A stretch of 64,000 nucleotides of DNA from Flavobacterium sp. NRK1 (lineage in GTDB: Bacteria > Bacteroidota > Bacteroidia > Flavobacteriales > Flavobacteriaceae). The DNA lies in NCBI RefSeq assembly GCF_024054175.1, contig NZ_JAMXLA010000001.1:410437-474436 (forward strand). The letters are read 5' to 3'. Position numbers and translations under genes: made by a program. Of the stretch, positions 52,010 through 61,414 are shown in pieces. Under the pieces are notes generated by a model. That model had not been told where the DNA came from and did not search any database. It was given only the letters and a program-made list of their open reading frames with translations. Positions within the stretch are counted from its first letter, which is position 1. The number at the start of each line of letters is the position of its first letter.

Positions 52010-53281
52010 CTATAATTTCCCATCGGCTAAATCTCCTAACACGCCTTTAACATCATACAAAACACTATTTCTGCTTCTTAGTTTATTATAATCCAGTGAT
52101 GTAAATTCTTTATGCGCAACCGCAAGTACAACCCCGTCATATTCTGTATTAGGTAAAGTATTTACTGTTACTAAGCCATATTCATGCATAACCTCTTCCG
52201 GGTTTGCCCAGGGATCAAAGATTGTTACAATAATGCCATAATCTGCTAAGGCATTTATTACATCTACAATCCTCGTGTTACGTACGTCAGGGCAATTTTC
52301 TTTGAAAGTTATTCCTAAAACAAGTACTTCGGCCCCTTTTATTTCAACACCTTTCTTTATCATGAGCTTAATAAACTGAGAGGCTATATATTCTCCCATG
52401 CTATCATTCAGGCGTCTCCCTGCAAGTATGATTTCAGGATGATATCCAACCTGTTGGGCTTTTTGTGCCAGGTAATAAGGATCTACCCCAATACAATGTC
52501 CACCAACCAGCCCAGGTTTAAACGGAAGAAAATTCCATTTTGTAGCAGCGGCCTCTAAAACTGCATAAGTATCAATTCCTAAACAATTAAATATCTTTGA
52601 CAGCTCATTTACAAATGCAATGTTAATATCGCGCTGCGAATTTTCAATAACCTTAGCCGCTTCTGCCACTTTTATTGAAGGTGCTAAATAAGTACCCGCA
52701 ACAATTACAGATTTATAAAGGTTATTTACTTTTATTGCTGTTTCGGGTGTTGAACCGGATGTAACTTTAAGTATTTTTTCAACTGTATGCTCCTTATCTC
52801 CGGGATTTATTCTTTCAGGGGAATATCCTGCAAAAAAGTCCTCATTAAATTTAAGTCCGCTAACACGTTCTAAAACGGGAACACATTCTTCTTCCGTAGC
52901 CCCGGGAAATACGGTAGATTCATAAATAACAATGTCGCCTTTTTTAAGCACTTTGCCCACTGTTTCACTGGCTTTGTAAAGCGCTGTTAAGTCAGGTTTA
53001 TTATTTTTATCTACAGGTGTAGGTACTGTTACAATATAATATACAGAGTCTTTTATATTCTCTATTTCATTTGTACAATATAAACCTTTATCTATAGGCA
53101 TTTCAGTTACAGCAACATCCTTCAAAGCTTCCTTAGAGATTTCAAGAGTTACATCTCTATGCTCTTTAAGTTCCTCTATCCGGGCCTGATTTATATCAAA
53201 ACCAATTACAGGATGCTTTTTAGCCATGGCTACTGCAAGGGGTAAGCCTACATAGCCTAAACCAATAATTGTTATCTTCAT
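52010..53281 (-). CDS. tviB: UDP-N-acetylhexosamine 6-dehydrogenase (TviB/WbpO type)
   Basis: 423 aa. Nucleotide-sugar dehydrogenase with [14 protein letters not shown] (7-20), the [14 protein letters not shown] block, [13 protein letters not shown] (typical of the HexNAc branch) and catalytic Cys in [14 protein letters not shown] at about 258. It oxidises UDP-GlcNAc or UDP-GalNAc to the uronic acid. With tviC upstream (18-nt gap) it supplies UDP-GalNAcA, as in Vi antigen. No dedicated transferase can be assigned. Confidence 0.9.
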   Translation of the reverse strand: MKITIIGLGYVGLPLAVAMAKKHPVIGFDINQARIEELKEHRDVTLEISKEALKDVAVTEMPIDKGLYCTNEIENIKDSVYYIVTVPTPVDKNNKPDLTALYKASETVGKVLKKGDIVIYESTVFPGATEEECVPVLERVSGLKFNEDFFAGYSPERINPGDKEHTVEKILKVTSGSTPETAIKVNNLYKSVIVAGTYLAPSIKVAEAAKVIENSQRDINIAFVNELSKIFNCLGIDTYAVLEAAATKWNFLPFKPGLVGGHCIGVDPYYLAQKAQQVGYHPEIILAGRRLNDSMGEYIASQFIKLMIKKGVEIKGAEVLVLGITFKENCPDVRNTRIVDVINALADYGIIVTIFDPWANPEEVMHEYGLVTVNTLPNTEYDGVVLAVAHKEFTSLDYNKLRSRNSVLYDVKGVLGDLADGKL

Positions 53282-53299
53282 TTTCTTAGTATAGTTTAT

Positions 53300-54289
53300 T
53301 TAGGCTTCTTTTAAATTATCCCAATACCAAACCACAGCTTCTTTTAATCCTTCTTTAATAGAAAATTGCGGATTATAATTCAACAAATCTTTGGCTTTAC
53401 TTATACTCGCTAAAGAGTGAGGTATATCTCCCATTCTTTCAGTTCCATATAGTACCTCAACGCCTTTAATTGCTTTATCATACTCTGTCAAATATTGCTT
53501 TAGGTATCCTATAAGCTCTTTTAAGGTCGTCCTTTCCCCAAAAGCGGTATTATAAACTGTGTTTACTGCGCTATTATTCTCAGTCAGCATTGCCAGCTCG
53601 TTCATATGTACAACATTATCAATATAGGTGAAATCACGTGAGTAACTACCATCGCCATTTATAACAGGGCTTTCATATTTCATAAACTGCATTACAAATT
53701 TAGGTATTACAGCAGCATAAGCACCTTCAGGGTTCTGTCTTCTGCCAAAAACATTAAAATAGCGTAAACCAACAGTTTCTATACCATATGTTTTACTAAA
53801 AACATCAGCATAAAGCTCATTTACATATTTTGTAACGGCATAAGGGGAAAGAGGTTTCCCGATTTTATCCTCCACTTTTGGCAAAGCTTCAGAATCTCCG
53901 TAAGTAGAGGAACTGGCGGCATAAACAAATCTCTTAACACCTGCATCCCTGCTGGCAGTAAGCATATTTAAAAACCCGCCTACATTTACATCATTACTCG
54001 TTATGGGATCTTTAATTGAACGGGGAACAGAACCTAATGCAGCCTGGTGCAATACATAAGTAACTCCTTCAACTGCTTTTCTGCAATCCTCAAAATTTCT
54101 TATATCGCCTTCTATAAGTGTAAAATCGGGATTTGATAAATGATGCTCAATATTTTTTCTGAAACCAGTTGCAAAGTTATCAAGACATATCACTTCGTAT
54201 CCTTTAGAAAGAAAATAATCGCATAAGTTTGAACCTATAAACCCTGCTCCTCCTGTGATAAGAATCTTTACTTTTGAACTGATACTCAT
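53300..54289 (-). CDS. tviC: UDP-N-acetylglucosamine(uronate) 4-epimerase (TviC/WbpP type)
   Basis: 329 aa. SDR with TGGAGFIGSNLCDYF (12-26), CLDNFATGFRKNIEH, HQAALGSVPRSI and Tyr-x3-Lys in PYAVTKYVNELYADVF. YFNVFGRRQNPEGAYAAVIP is the signature of WbpP/TviC, which epimerise N-acetylated UDP-sugars at C4. First gene of the polysaccharide locus in the direction of transcription; its promoter is at 54322. Confidence 0.9.
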   Translation of the reverse strand: MSISSKVKILITGGAGFIGSNLCDYFLSKGYEVICLDNFATGFRKNIEHHLSNPDFTLIEGDIRNFEDCRKAVEGVTYVLHQAALGSVPRSIKDPITSNDVNVGGFLNMLTASRDAGVKRFVYAASSSTYGDSEALPKVEDKIGKPLSPYAVTKYVNELYADVFSKTYGIETVGLRYFNVFGRRQNPEGAYAAVIPKFVMQFMKYESPVINGDGSYSRDFTYIDNVVHMNELAMLTENNSAVNTVYNTAFGERTTLKELIGYLKQYLTEYDKAIKGVEVLYGTERMGDIPHSLASISKAKDLLNYNPQFSIKEGLKEAVVWYWDNLKEA

Positions 54290-54321
54290 TAAATTATAAT
54301 TAATTCTTAAAATTTATGGTG

Positions 54322-54329
54322 CAAATATA
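54322..54329 (-). promoter_or_regulatory. -7 promoter element of tviC-tviB
   Basis: The minus strand reads TATATTTG followed by C (TAnnTTTG), 32 nt upstream of the tviC ATG (54289), between recR and the polysaccharide locus. It marks the upstream end of the locus. Confidence 0.5.
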
Positions 54330-54393
54330 GATACTATATTTATTTAATCTATACTTAACAGGGGGTATATTAACAGGAATTTCACACTGTACT

Positions 54394-55014
54394 CTAAGTG
54401 TTTTTTAAAGAATTTTCAAACGGAACACGATGAAGTATGCTTCTGCCTAAAGTTACCTCATCAGCAAACTCAAGCTCATCTCCTACTGCAATTCCTCTTG
54501 CAATGGCCGATGTAATAATACTGTAGTCTTTTATCTGTTTATAAATATAAAAATTAGTGGTATCACCCTCCATTGTAGAACTCAATGCAAATATGAGCTC
54601 TTTTACAGCACCGGTTTTTACTTTTTCTACAAGGGTAACAATATTAAGCTGTCCTGGGCCAATACCATCTATAGGCGATATTTTTCCTCCGAGTACATGG
54701 TACACACCCCTAAAAAGATTTGTGTTCTCTATAGCCATAACATCCCTGATATCCTCCACAACACAAATAACAGAATGATCTCTGGAGGTATTGGCACATA
54801 TCTGGCAAACCTCAACATCACTTATATTATGGCATTGCCTGCAAAATTGTATTTCATCACGCATTTTTTGCAGTGCCGAAGCCAGCAACTGTGTTTGTTC
54901 TGACGGCTGCTTTAATAAATGAAGAGCCAGCCGAAGAGCCGTTCTTTTTCCTATACCCGGTAATTGGGATATTTCGGCCACAGCCCTTTCTAATAGTTTT
55001 GAAGACATTTCCAT
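54394..55014 (-). CDS. recR: Recombination mediator protein RecR
   Basis: 206 aa, full length. HhH motif [17 protein letters not shown] (18-34), C4 zinc finger Cys58-61-70-73 ([16 protein letters not shown]), and a Toprim domain ([26 protein letters not shown]). RecR works with RecO and RecF to load RecA at gaps. The ATG at 55014 is kept ([12 protein letters not shown]); the second ATG at 55008 is also possible. A TACCTTTG element ends 7 nt before the start codon. Confidence 0.95.
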   Translation of the reverse strand: MEMSSKLLERAVAEISQLPGIGKRTALRLALHLLKQPSEQTQLLASALQKMRDEIQFCRQCHNISDVEVCQICANTSRDHSVICVVEDIRDVMAIENTNLFRGVYHVLGGKISPIDGIGPGQLNIVTLVEKVKTGAVKELIFALSSTMEGDTTNFYIYKQIKDYSIITSAIARGIAVGDELEFADEVTLGRSILHRVPFENSLKNT

Positions 55015-55021
55015 AGTACAG

Positions 55022-55029
55022 CAAAGGTA
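55022..55029 (-). promoter_or_regulatory. -7 promoter element of recR
   Basis: The minus strand reads TACCTTTG followed by C (TAnnTTTG). With the ATG at 55014 the predicted leader is only about 0-3 nt; with the alternative ATG at 55008 it would be about 8 nt. Confidence 0.5.
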
Positions 55030-55128
55030 ATAAACAAGCAGGAAATTGCATTTTATAACTATACAAATTTAGGTGACTATAGCTTTTTGTAATATTTTTT
55101 AGTTGCTTTGTAATTCAATCCTTTTATT

Positions 55129-56634
55129 ATGCAACCAATAACCATTCTATCTATAATAATAGTCTATTTCGGAATACTTATTCTTATTTCAAGAATGGTA
55201 AGTAAAAAAGACAGCAGTAACGATACGTTTTTTAAGGCAAACAAAAACTCCAAATGGTACCTGGTTGCATTTGGCATGATAGGCACCGCACTTTCGGGAG
55301 TAACATTTATTTCAGTTCCGGGAGAAGTAGGCTCACCAAATGGAGAGCAATTTAAATATTTCCAGTTTATTCTGGGTAATGCTATAGGTTTCATAATTAT
55401 TGCTAAAGTATTACTGCCCCTTTACTACAGACTCAATTTAACTTCTATTTACGGTTATATTGAAGAAAGGCTTGGCTATTACAGCTATAAAACATCTGCT
55501 ATGATATTCCTTATTAGCCGAACTATAGGTTCTGCATTCAGGCTATATCTTGTTGTAATTGTTTTGCAGCGTTATGTATTCGATTCTTTTGGAATACCTT
55601 TCTGGGTTACTGTACTAATTTCTTTATTGCTAATTTTTGCTTATACCTATAAAGGAGGATTAAAAACCATTATAATTACCGACACTCTACAAACCTTCTT
55701 CTTAGTATCTTCAGTATTTTTCACCATTTACTTTATTTGTGATAGTCTCGGTCTTAGTTTACCGCAGGCATTTGAAACTGTTAAAGAAAGCGGTTACTCT
55801 AAAATATTTTTCTTTGAAGATTTTATTGGCAGCAGATTTCATTTTGTAAAACAAATACTAGGGGGAATTTTTGTTACAATAGCCATGGTTGGGCTCGATC
55901 AGGACTTAATGCAAAAAAACCTAAGCTGTAAAAATATAGGCGAAGCCCAAAAAAACATGTTTACGTTTACAGGCATATTTGTTATAATAAACCTTTTCTT
56001 CCTGGGTGTTGGGGCTTTACTGTACATTTATGCTAACAAAAATGGAATAAGTGTGCCTACAGATCCGCCGGGTAATCCGAGAACAGACCTGCTGTTTCCT
56101 GAAATAGCTTTTAATTATCTCACCCTTATACCATCGGTTATATTTTTATTAGGGTTAACCGCAGCTACCTTTGCAACTACCGATTCTGCACTAACAGCTC
56201 TTACTACATCATTTTGCGTAGATTTTTTAGGAATGGATAAAGAAGTAAATTCCGGAAAAACCAATATGGTAAGAACAAGGCACATGGTACACGTAGCTTT
56301 TTCTATATTAATGTTTTTGGTAATTATAGTTTTTAATGCTTTAAATGATGCTTCTGTGGTTAGTATGATATTTAGAATTGCATCTTATACCTACGGTCCT
56401 TTATTAGGCTTATACAGCTTTGGATTATTTATGAAAAGCTATAGCATAAAAGATAAGTTCGTGCCTTTTATATGCATAGCATCTCCATTAATAACGCTAT
56501 TCATTAGCCTGAATTCGTCTAAATTTTTAGGCAATTATGTTTTCGATAATGAGTTGATTATCGTAAATGGGTTAATCACTTTTGTATTGTTACTATGTGT
56601 AAGCAGTAAAAAGCAATTAATTAAAATTGATTAG
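55129..56634 (+). CDS. Sodium:solute symporter family protein
   Basis: 501 aa with about 13 membrane helices. SSF-family features: NTFFKANKNSKWYLVAFGM-type region (FFKANKNSKWYLVAFGM), then GTALSGVTFISVPGEVG in helix 2-3, YKGGLKTIIITDTLQ, and FATTDSALTALTTSFCVDFL in the sodium-site helix 8. The substrate is unknown; related proteins carry sugars, proline or sialic acid. The 3' end overlaps the convergent CoA-binding gene by 14 bp. Confidence 0.9.
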   Translation: MQPITILSIIIVYFGILILISRMVSKKDSSNDTFFKANKNSKWYLVAFGMIGTALSGVTFISVPGEVGSPNGEQFKYFQFILGNAIGFIIIAKVLLPLYYRLNLTSIYGYIEERLGYYSYKTSAMIFLISRTIGSAFRLYLVVIVLQRYVFDSFGIPFWVTVLISLLLIFAYTYKGGLKTIIITDTLQTFFLVSSVFFTIYFICDSLGLSLPQAFETVKESGYSKIFFFEDFIGSRFHFVKQILGGIFVTIAMVGLDQDLMQKNLSCKNIGEAQKNMFTFTGIFVIINLFFLGVGALLYIYANKNGISVPTDPPGNPRTDLLFPEIAFNYLTLIPSVIFLLGLTAATFATTDSALTALTTSFCVDFLGMDKEVNSGKTNMVRTRHMVHVAFSILMFLVIIVFNALNDASVVSMIFRIASYTYGPLLGLYSFGLFMKSYSIKDKFVPFICIASPLITLFISLNSSKFLGNYVFDNELIIVNGLITFVLLLCVSSKKQLIKID

Positions 56635-56989
56635 TAGAAAGCATAACTAGTGTACACGCTACTTCTATTTCAATATCATTCTTTTTTAGAAGATCATATA
56701 ATTCAGGATTTTCAGTTCCCGGATTAAAAATAACACGATCAGGCTTAATGTTTACAATATAATCATAGTATTCCTTTTGATTCATAGGATTAAGGTATAG
56801 CGTAACCGTATCAACATTTTCAGAAGCAGGCTTTTCCTTTGTTATGACAACGCCATCAAGTTCTTCTTCTTTCCTGCCAACGGCTACAACCGGATGCCCG
56901 AATCGCTGCAGCATTTTTATTGCTTTATAAGAATATCTTGCCGGATTAGTAGATGCGCCCAGCACCAATGTTTTTTTCTGACTGCTCAT
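56621..56989 (-). CDS. CoA-binding domain protein (YccU-like)
   Basis: 122 aa. A single Rossmann-like CoA-binding domain: VLGASTNPARYSYKAIKML (10-28), the PVVAVGRKEEELDGV strand-turn and the RVIFNPGTENPELYDLL segment with the conserved Asn-Pro-Gly. Such short proteins resemble the first domain of succinyl-CoA synthetase, but their role is not established. Promoter TAAATTTG lies 16 nt upstream. The last 14 bp overlap the symporter gene on the other strand. Confidence 0.88.
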   Translation of the reverse strand: MSSQKKTLVLGASTNPARYSYKAIKMLQRFGHPVVAVGRKEEELDGVVITKEKPASENVDTVTLYLNPMNQKEYYDYIVNIKPDRVIFNPGTENPELYDLLKKNDIEIEVACTLVMLSTNQF

Positions 56990-57004
56990 AACTTAGTTTT
57001 TTAT

Positions 57005-57012
57005 CAAATTTA
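57005..57012 (-). promoter_or_regulatory. -7 promoter element of the CoA-binding protein gene
   Basis: The minus strand reads TAAATTTG (TAnnTTTG), giving a leader of about 10 nt before the ATG at 56989. Confidence 0.45.
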
Positions 57013-57133
57013 TTCAAAAAAGAATAATTATACCCGTTCTTTATATTTACCCTAACATTTAAACAACTATTTGTTTAATTGGCAAAAGTCCGTTACAATA
57101 AACACAGTACGAAAAATCGTTTAAATATGAAAA

Positions 57134-57152
57134 ATCCCGCTCTACGCGGGAT
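57134..57152 (-). terminator. Rho-independent terminator of the GldH-like gene
   Basis: ATCCCGC, a 5-nt loop, GCGGGAT; on the minus strand the stem runs into TTTTT. It is 25 nt downstream of the stop codon at 57177. Confidence 0.85.
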
Positions 57153-57176
57153 ATATTATTATTATTTCATGTTTTT

Positions 57177-57635
57177 TTAATCTTCATGCTCTACACTTAT
57201 CCCAACACCTAAAACATTAGCCAGGTAAGCGTATGCAAATTTATTTTCTACCGAAACTTTATAAGTCCCTTTTGGCAGCCTCACTCCTTGCTTAAGGTCT
57301 GTATACAAGTCACAAATATCTCCTGAACATTCTGAAAGATCATTACCATCTTCATCCTTAAGCTGTAAATTCATATATATATTTTCTTTTTCCCCGGAAG
57401 GATTTTCTATAGTTACAGAAACAGGAACAGTGCTATACTGAGGTTCATACACATGAGAAAACAAGAGTTTAATATCTCCCGATTCTATATCCTTTTTTAG
57501 TGTAAATTCAAATTTCTTAATATCAGTTGCCTGCCATTGCTTTTCCATAAAATCCTGATTGACTTCTTTAAAAACTACTGTTTTTTGGCAGGAAAGAACG
57601 ATAAACATTAAAAATAAGAGTAATACTTTTTTCAT
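57177..57635 (-). CDS. GldH-like lipoprotein
   Basis: 152 aa. Lipoprotein signal with lipobox IVLSC (Cys16). The rest is a beta-rich domain: KQWQATDIKKFEFTL near the N-terminus, then a central NPSGEKENIYMNLQLKDEDG and the end LPKGTYKVSVENKF with GVGISVEHED. The order W-x-x-D-I-x-x-F ... P-x-G ... G-x-Y-x-V ... V-G-I-x-V-E is that of GldH, a lipoprotein of gliding motility, but sequence identity looks low, so it may be a paralogue. A duplication in the middle (ECSGDICDLY) adds two Cys. No gliding or type IX genes adjoin. Confidence 0.55.
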   Translation of the reverse strand: MKKVLLLFLMFIVLSCQKTVVFKEVNQDFMEKQWQATDIKKFEFTLKKDIESGDIKLLFSHVYEPQYSTVPVSVTIENPSGEKENIYMNLQLKDEDGNDLSECSGDICDLYTDLKQGVRLPKGTYKVSVENKFAYAYLANVLGVGISVEHED

Positions 57636-57820
57636 AATTAATGATTTTAAATTAATTGTTGTTTATCCAGTATAAATAACTAATACTGATTATATTACTA
57701 ATTTAATTAAAATTTTAACATAAATATATATACTACTTAACAAAATTATTTTTTAATTCCTATTTCGCTAATAACAGCTGAATTTAATGATTTAGAAAAA
57801 CCAGCAAGATATTAAAACTA

Positions 57821-57828
57821 TACCTTTG
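57821..57828 (+). promoter_or_regulatory. -7 promoter element of the MarC gene
   Basis: TACCTTTG followed by C (TAnnTTTG), 20 nt before the ATG at 57849. The preceding 190 bp contain no gene. Confidence 0.5.
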
Positions 57829-57848
57829 CCCTATATACCAGACAGTTT

Positions 57849-58481
57849 ATGGAATTATTTATTTACATTTTTGCAGCACTATTTTCAGTTATAAACCCAT
57901 TAGGAGCCGTTCCTATTTTTGTTGGTCTAACTATGGATGACAGTATGGGCGAACGCTCGCGCATATCATTTTGGGCCGCTATAAATGTTTTTATAATACT
58001 TATAATATCTTTTTTTATAGGTCAGTATGTACTAGCATTTTTTGGCATTAGCATAGATGCCTTAAGAATAGCAGGAGGGTTTATTATTGTAAATTCAGGT
58101 TTTTCACTTTTAAGTGGTAAGTTTAAAAAAACCAGGGGTGTAAACAAAAAAGTAGAAAACGATGCCCAAAACAGGAATGATATTGCCCTTACCCCACTGG
58201 CAATACCTATGCTTGCCGGGCCAGGCTCAATATCTTTACTTATTGCAATGTATCAGGACTATAAAGCGCTGGATCAACAAATTATTGCCTGCCTGGCTAT
58301 GTTTGCCGTAGCTCTTGTAATATTTTTAATGCTTCGCAGTGCTCATTACCTTTCAAGAATATTAGGAGCTTCAGGTATTGTAGCAATCTCAAGAATTATA
58401 GGATTTATTGTTATTGCTATTGGCGTGCAATACATAAGCAGTTCTGTTGTAAATATTCTTAAAACTATACCTTTTAATTAA
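57849..58481 (+). CDS. MarC-family integral membrane protein
   Basis: 210 aa with six hydrophobic helices. The family pattern is clear: FSVINPLGAVPIFVGLT at the N-terminus, GGFIIVNSGFSLLSGK, and the mirrored second half LTPLAIPMLAGPGSISLLI with ISRIIGFIVIAIGVQYI at the end. Function unknown; the old link to multiple antibiotic resistance has not held. The stop codon is directly followed by the terminator of the convergent cysN operon. Confidence 0.92.
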   Translation: MELFIYIFAALFSVINPLGAVPIFVGLTMDDSMGERSRISFWAAINVFIILIISFFIGQYVLAFFGISIDALRIAGGFIIVNSGFSLLSGKFKKTRGVNKKVENDAQNRNDIALTPLAIPMLAGPGSISLLIAMYQDYKALDQQIIACLAMFAVALVIFLMLRSAHYLSRILGASGIVAISRIIGFIVIAIGVQYISSSVVNILKTIPFN

Positions 58482-58483
58482 AA

Positions 58484-58511
58484 AAGGCTGCACTATGGGT
58501 AGTACTGCCTT
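58484..58511 (-). terminator. Terminator at the end of the DUF2061-cysH-cysD-cysN operon
   Basis: AAGGCTGCACTA (58484-58495), loop TGGG, TAGTACTGCCTT (58500-58511): a 12-bp stem with two mismatches. On the minus strand it is followed by TTTT. It lies 30 nt beyond the cysN stop codon and 3 nt after the marC stop codon. Confidence 0.7.
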
Positions 58512-58541
58512 ACAACAAACTATATAAATATCTAATGAAAT

Positions 58542-59783
58542 TTATTCTGTAAATCCTACGGCTACAGTATTATTAGACTGCGCGTCGATCAGGATAAAAA
58601 CACCATTTAACCTGTTTTTACTAAAAGCATCTAAAAAAGCCGGGACTGCAGTTTTTAATTGTACTCTGGCAATATCATTAAGTCGTAAATTATCAGTATC
58701 AATAATTTCTTTCGGATTTTCAGGCGGAATAATGCCTTCTATTTGCTGAAGTTTACAAGGTACTGTTCTTGTGCCAGCCTGTAATATATACCTGCCTGAT
58801 GGTATGGCTGCTTTTTCATCCATCCATACAAGTGTGGCTGTAATATCTTTGGAAAGAAGTTTTTTATCTTCTTCTTTTACAAGCATCACACCCCGGCTTA
58901 TATCAACATCATCTTTCAGTCTTAATTGTATGGAAGCTCCTGTTTGTGCTGAAACTAGTGTCTCTGTAAATTTCCTGATTTCTGTAACAATGCTTTTTTG
59001 TCCCGACGGCAATACAGTTAGTTCATCTCCTACGGCAACAGCTCCGCTTATTATCCTACCGGCATATGCACGATAATCTGTAAACTCTGTGTTTTGCACA
59101 TGCAATACCTGTTGAATGTCTATTCTGAAATCTTTAGTTTCTGTACCGGACGGTATAATTTTATGAAGTATACCAGATAGCGTATCTCCTTTATACCATT
59201 CGGTATTTTTAGAAGCCTCAACTACATTATCGCCCTTAAGGGAACTTATAGGCAAAACATGCACATCGGGTTTATACGTAAATTGCTCCGTCATTTTATT
59301 GATACCCGAAGCAATAGAAAGAAATACATCCTCACTGTAACCCACAAGATCCATTTTATTAATACAGAACACCACCGTTTTTAAGCGTAACAGGCTGCTA
59401 ATAAAGTAGTGTCTGAAAGTTTGTTCCAGTAAGCCTTTACGGGCATCTATAAGTATTATAGATACTTCCGAATTTGAAGCTCCTGTAACCATATTTCGTG
59501 TATATTCCACATGGCCGGGGCTATCGGCAATAATAAATTTTCTTTCGGCAGTAGAAAAATAAATATGAGCAACATCTATAGTTATCCCCTGTTCTCTTTC
59601 TGCTATGAGTCCATCTGTAATTACCGAAAAATCAAGATCCTCAAGTCCTTTTTCTTTTGTCTTTCTAACTATCAGTTCTTCCTGCTCTATGGTAAGTGCA
59701 TGACTATCGTTAAGAAATCGTCCTATCAGCGTGCTTTTGCCGTCGTCAACACTACCGGCAGTATTAATTCGTAGTAAATCCAT
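58542..59783 (-). CDS. cysN: Sulfate adenylyltransferase subunit 1 (CysN)
   Basis: 413 aa. EF-Tu-like GTPase: G1 AGSVDDGKSTLIG (9-21), G2 region with EQGITIDVAHIYF, G3 IADSPGHVEYTRNM, G4 NKMD, then two beta-barrel domains. The length excludes a fused APS kinase (CysC). With CysD it makes APS from sulfate and ATP, driven by GTP hydrolysis. It follows cysD by 2 nt and ends the operon. Confidence 0.95.
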   Translation of the reverse strand: MDLLRINTAGSVDDGKSTLIGRFLNDSHALTIEQEELIVRKTKEKGLEDLDFSVITDGLIAEREQGITIDVAHIYFSTAERKFIIADSPGHVEYTRNMVTGASNSEVSIILIDARKGLLEQTFRHYFISSLLRLKTVVFCINKMDLVGYSEDVFLSIASGINKMTEQFTYKPDVHVLPISSLKGDNVVEASKNTEWYKGDTLSGILHKIIPSGTETKDFRIDIQQVLHVQNTEFTDYRAYAGRIISGAVAVGDELTVLPSGQKSIVTEIRKFTETLVSAQTGASIQLRLKDDVDISRGVMLVKEEDKKLLSKDITATLVWMDEKAAIPSGRYILQAGTRTVPCKLQQIEGIIPPENPKEIIDTDNLRLNDIARVQLKTAVPAFLDAFSKNRLNGVFILIDAQSNNTVAVGFTE

Positions 59784-59785
59784 AA

Positions 59786-60691
59786 TTAGAAGTATCCTCC
59801 TTTCTTTCTTTGTTCCAGTGCCGCTTCCGATCGTTTATCATCAATTCGTGCCCCGCGTTCAGAAGATTTAGAAGATTTATTTTCATATATAATATCATTA
59901 ATTGTTGATGCTTCCGAAATAAAAGCTGCTGTACAGGTCATATCTCCCACAGTTCTGAAACGCACGGTAGTTTCAAAAAATTCATCGGTATCAACCAGGT
60001 TAAGGTATTCTGAATGAGCCAGAAAAGCCCCATCCCTTTTTACCAGTTTACGCTGATGCGCAAAATAAATTGTTGGCAGGCCAATGCCTTCCTGAGCTAT
60101 ATAATTCCACACATCTTCTTCTGTCCAGTTACTTATCGGAAAAGCCCTTACATTTTCGCCAAAGTGTATTTTACCATTTAAAATATTAAACAGTTCAGGC
60201 CTTTGTTTTTTTGCATCCCACTGGCCAAAATCATCGCGTACAGAAAATATACGCTCCTTTGCCCTCGATTTCTCTTCATCACGTCTGGCACCTCCCATGC
60301 AGGCATCAAAACCAAACTCTTCAATAGCATCTAAAAGTGTAACTGTTTGCAAAGCATTACGACTTGCATGTTTACCGGTTTCTTCCTGAACCTTTTTTTG
60401 GTCTATACTGTCCTGAACATAACGTACTATAAGCTCAACATCCAACTCTTCAACCAACTGATCTCTAAATGCTATAGTTTCCGGAAAGTTATGCCCAGTA
60501 TCTATATGCAGAAACGGAAAAGGTATCTTTGCCGGATAAAATGCTTTTTGCGCCAGACGTGCCAGTGTAATAGAGTCTTTTCCTCCTGAAAATAACAGTA
60601 CCGGTTTTTGAAACTGAGCTACCACTTCGCGTATTATATATATGCTTTCATCTTCCAGCATTTGCAAATGTGTTTGTATGTGCTGTGTCAT
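59786..60691 (-). CDS. cysD: Sulfate adenylyltransferase subunit 2 (CysD)
   Basis: 301 aa. PP-loop ATPase with SGGKDS (35-40), then LHIDTGHNFPETIAFRD, GARRDEEKSRAKERI and the C-terminal RFRTVGDMTCTAA segment typical of CysD. It forms the adenylate in the ATP sulfurylase with CysN. It lies 3 nt after cysH and 2 nt before cysN. Confidence 0.95.
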   Translation of the reverse strand: MTQHIQTHLQMLEDESIYIIREVVAQFQKPVLLFSGGKDSITLARLAQKAFYPAKIPFPFLHIDTGHNFPETIAFRDQLVEELDVELIVRYVQDSIDQKKVQEETGKHASRNALQTVTLLDAIEEFGFDACMGGARRDEEKSRAKERIFSVRDDFGQWDAKKQRPELFNILNGKIHFGENVRAFPISNWTEEDVWNYIAQEGIGLPTIYFAHQRKLVKRDGAFLAHSEYLNLVDTDEFFETTVRFRTVGDMTCTAAFISEASTINDIIYENKSSKSSERGARIDDKRSEAALEQRKKGGYF

Positions 60692-60694
60692 TTA

Positions 60695-61414
60695 TTAATA
60701 ATTTTTATCAGAATGTATATGTAAGCCGCACTCTTTTTTTCCGTTTTCCCACCACCAGCGTCCGGCTCTGAAATTTTCACCTTCGGCAAGCGCCCTTGTA
60801 CACGGTGCACAGCCTATGCTTAAATACCCTTTTTTATACAGGCTGTTAATGGGAATATTATGGATATGTGTAATATGTTCTATTTCTTTAAGTGTATAAT
60901 TAAGTAAGGGGTTAAACTTTACCAATTGGTTAGTTTTATCCCATTCCAGAAACTGCATTCCTTCACGATTTTGCGACTGTTCTGCCCTAAGTCCGGTAAT
61001 CCATAACGATGCCCCTTCAATCGCTTTCTGAAGTGGCTTAACTTTACGTATGTGGCAACATTCCTTACGATTTTCAATGCTGCTATAAAATCCATTAATC
61101 CCGCGGTTGCTCACATAAGCAGCTATGTCTTGTTCATCAGGAAAAAAAGTATTAATTTTTAATAAAGGATATTTATTCTGCGTACGTTGAAAAACCTCAT
61201 AGGTTTCATTAAACTGCCTGCCCGTATCGAGGGTAAATACCTCAACATTGTTTGCATGCGGAGCAATAAAATGTGTTATAACCTGGTCTTCTATGCCAAA
61301 AGATGTAGAAAATACTTTTTTGCCTTCAATAGCAGTTATTACTAACGCCAAAGCTTCGGCAATTGGCAGATCAAGCAATATTTTATTTAGATACTCTAAC
61401 TTCTGTTTCTCCAT
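60695..61414 (-). CDS. cysH: Assimilatory adenylylsulfate (APS/PAPS) reductase
   Basis: 239 aa. PP-loop-like STSFGIEDQV (36-45), LDTGRQFNETYEVF, then the four-Cys set C119-C120 (ECCHIRKVKPL) and C202-x2-C205 (GCAPCTRAL), with the catalytic Cys229 in ECGLH near the C-terminus. The CC...CxxC pattern binds a 4Fe-4S cluster and marks APS reductases; no CysC gene is present here. It gives sulfite from APS. The start overlaps the DUF2061 stop by 32 nt, so translation is coupled, or the start lies slightly further in. Confidence 0.93.
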   Translation of the reverse strand: MEKQKLEYLNKILLDLPIAEALALVITAIEGKKVFSTSFGIEDQVITHFIAPHANNVEVFTLDTGRQFNETYEVFQRTQNKYPLLKINTFFPDEQDIAAYVSNRGINGFYSSIENRKECCHIRKVKPLQKAIEGASLWITGLRAEQSQNREGMQFLEWDKTNQLVKFNPLLNYTLKEIEHITHIHNIPINSLYKKGYLSIGCAPCTRALAEGENFRAGRWWWENGKKECGLHIHSDKNY

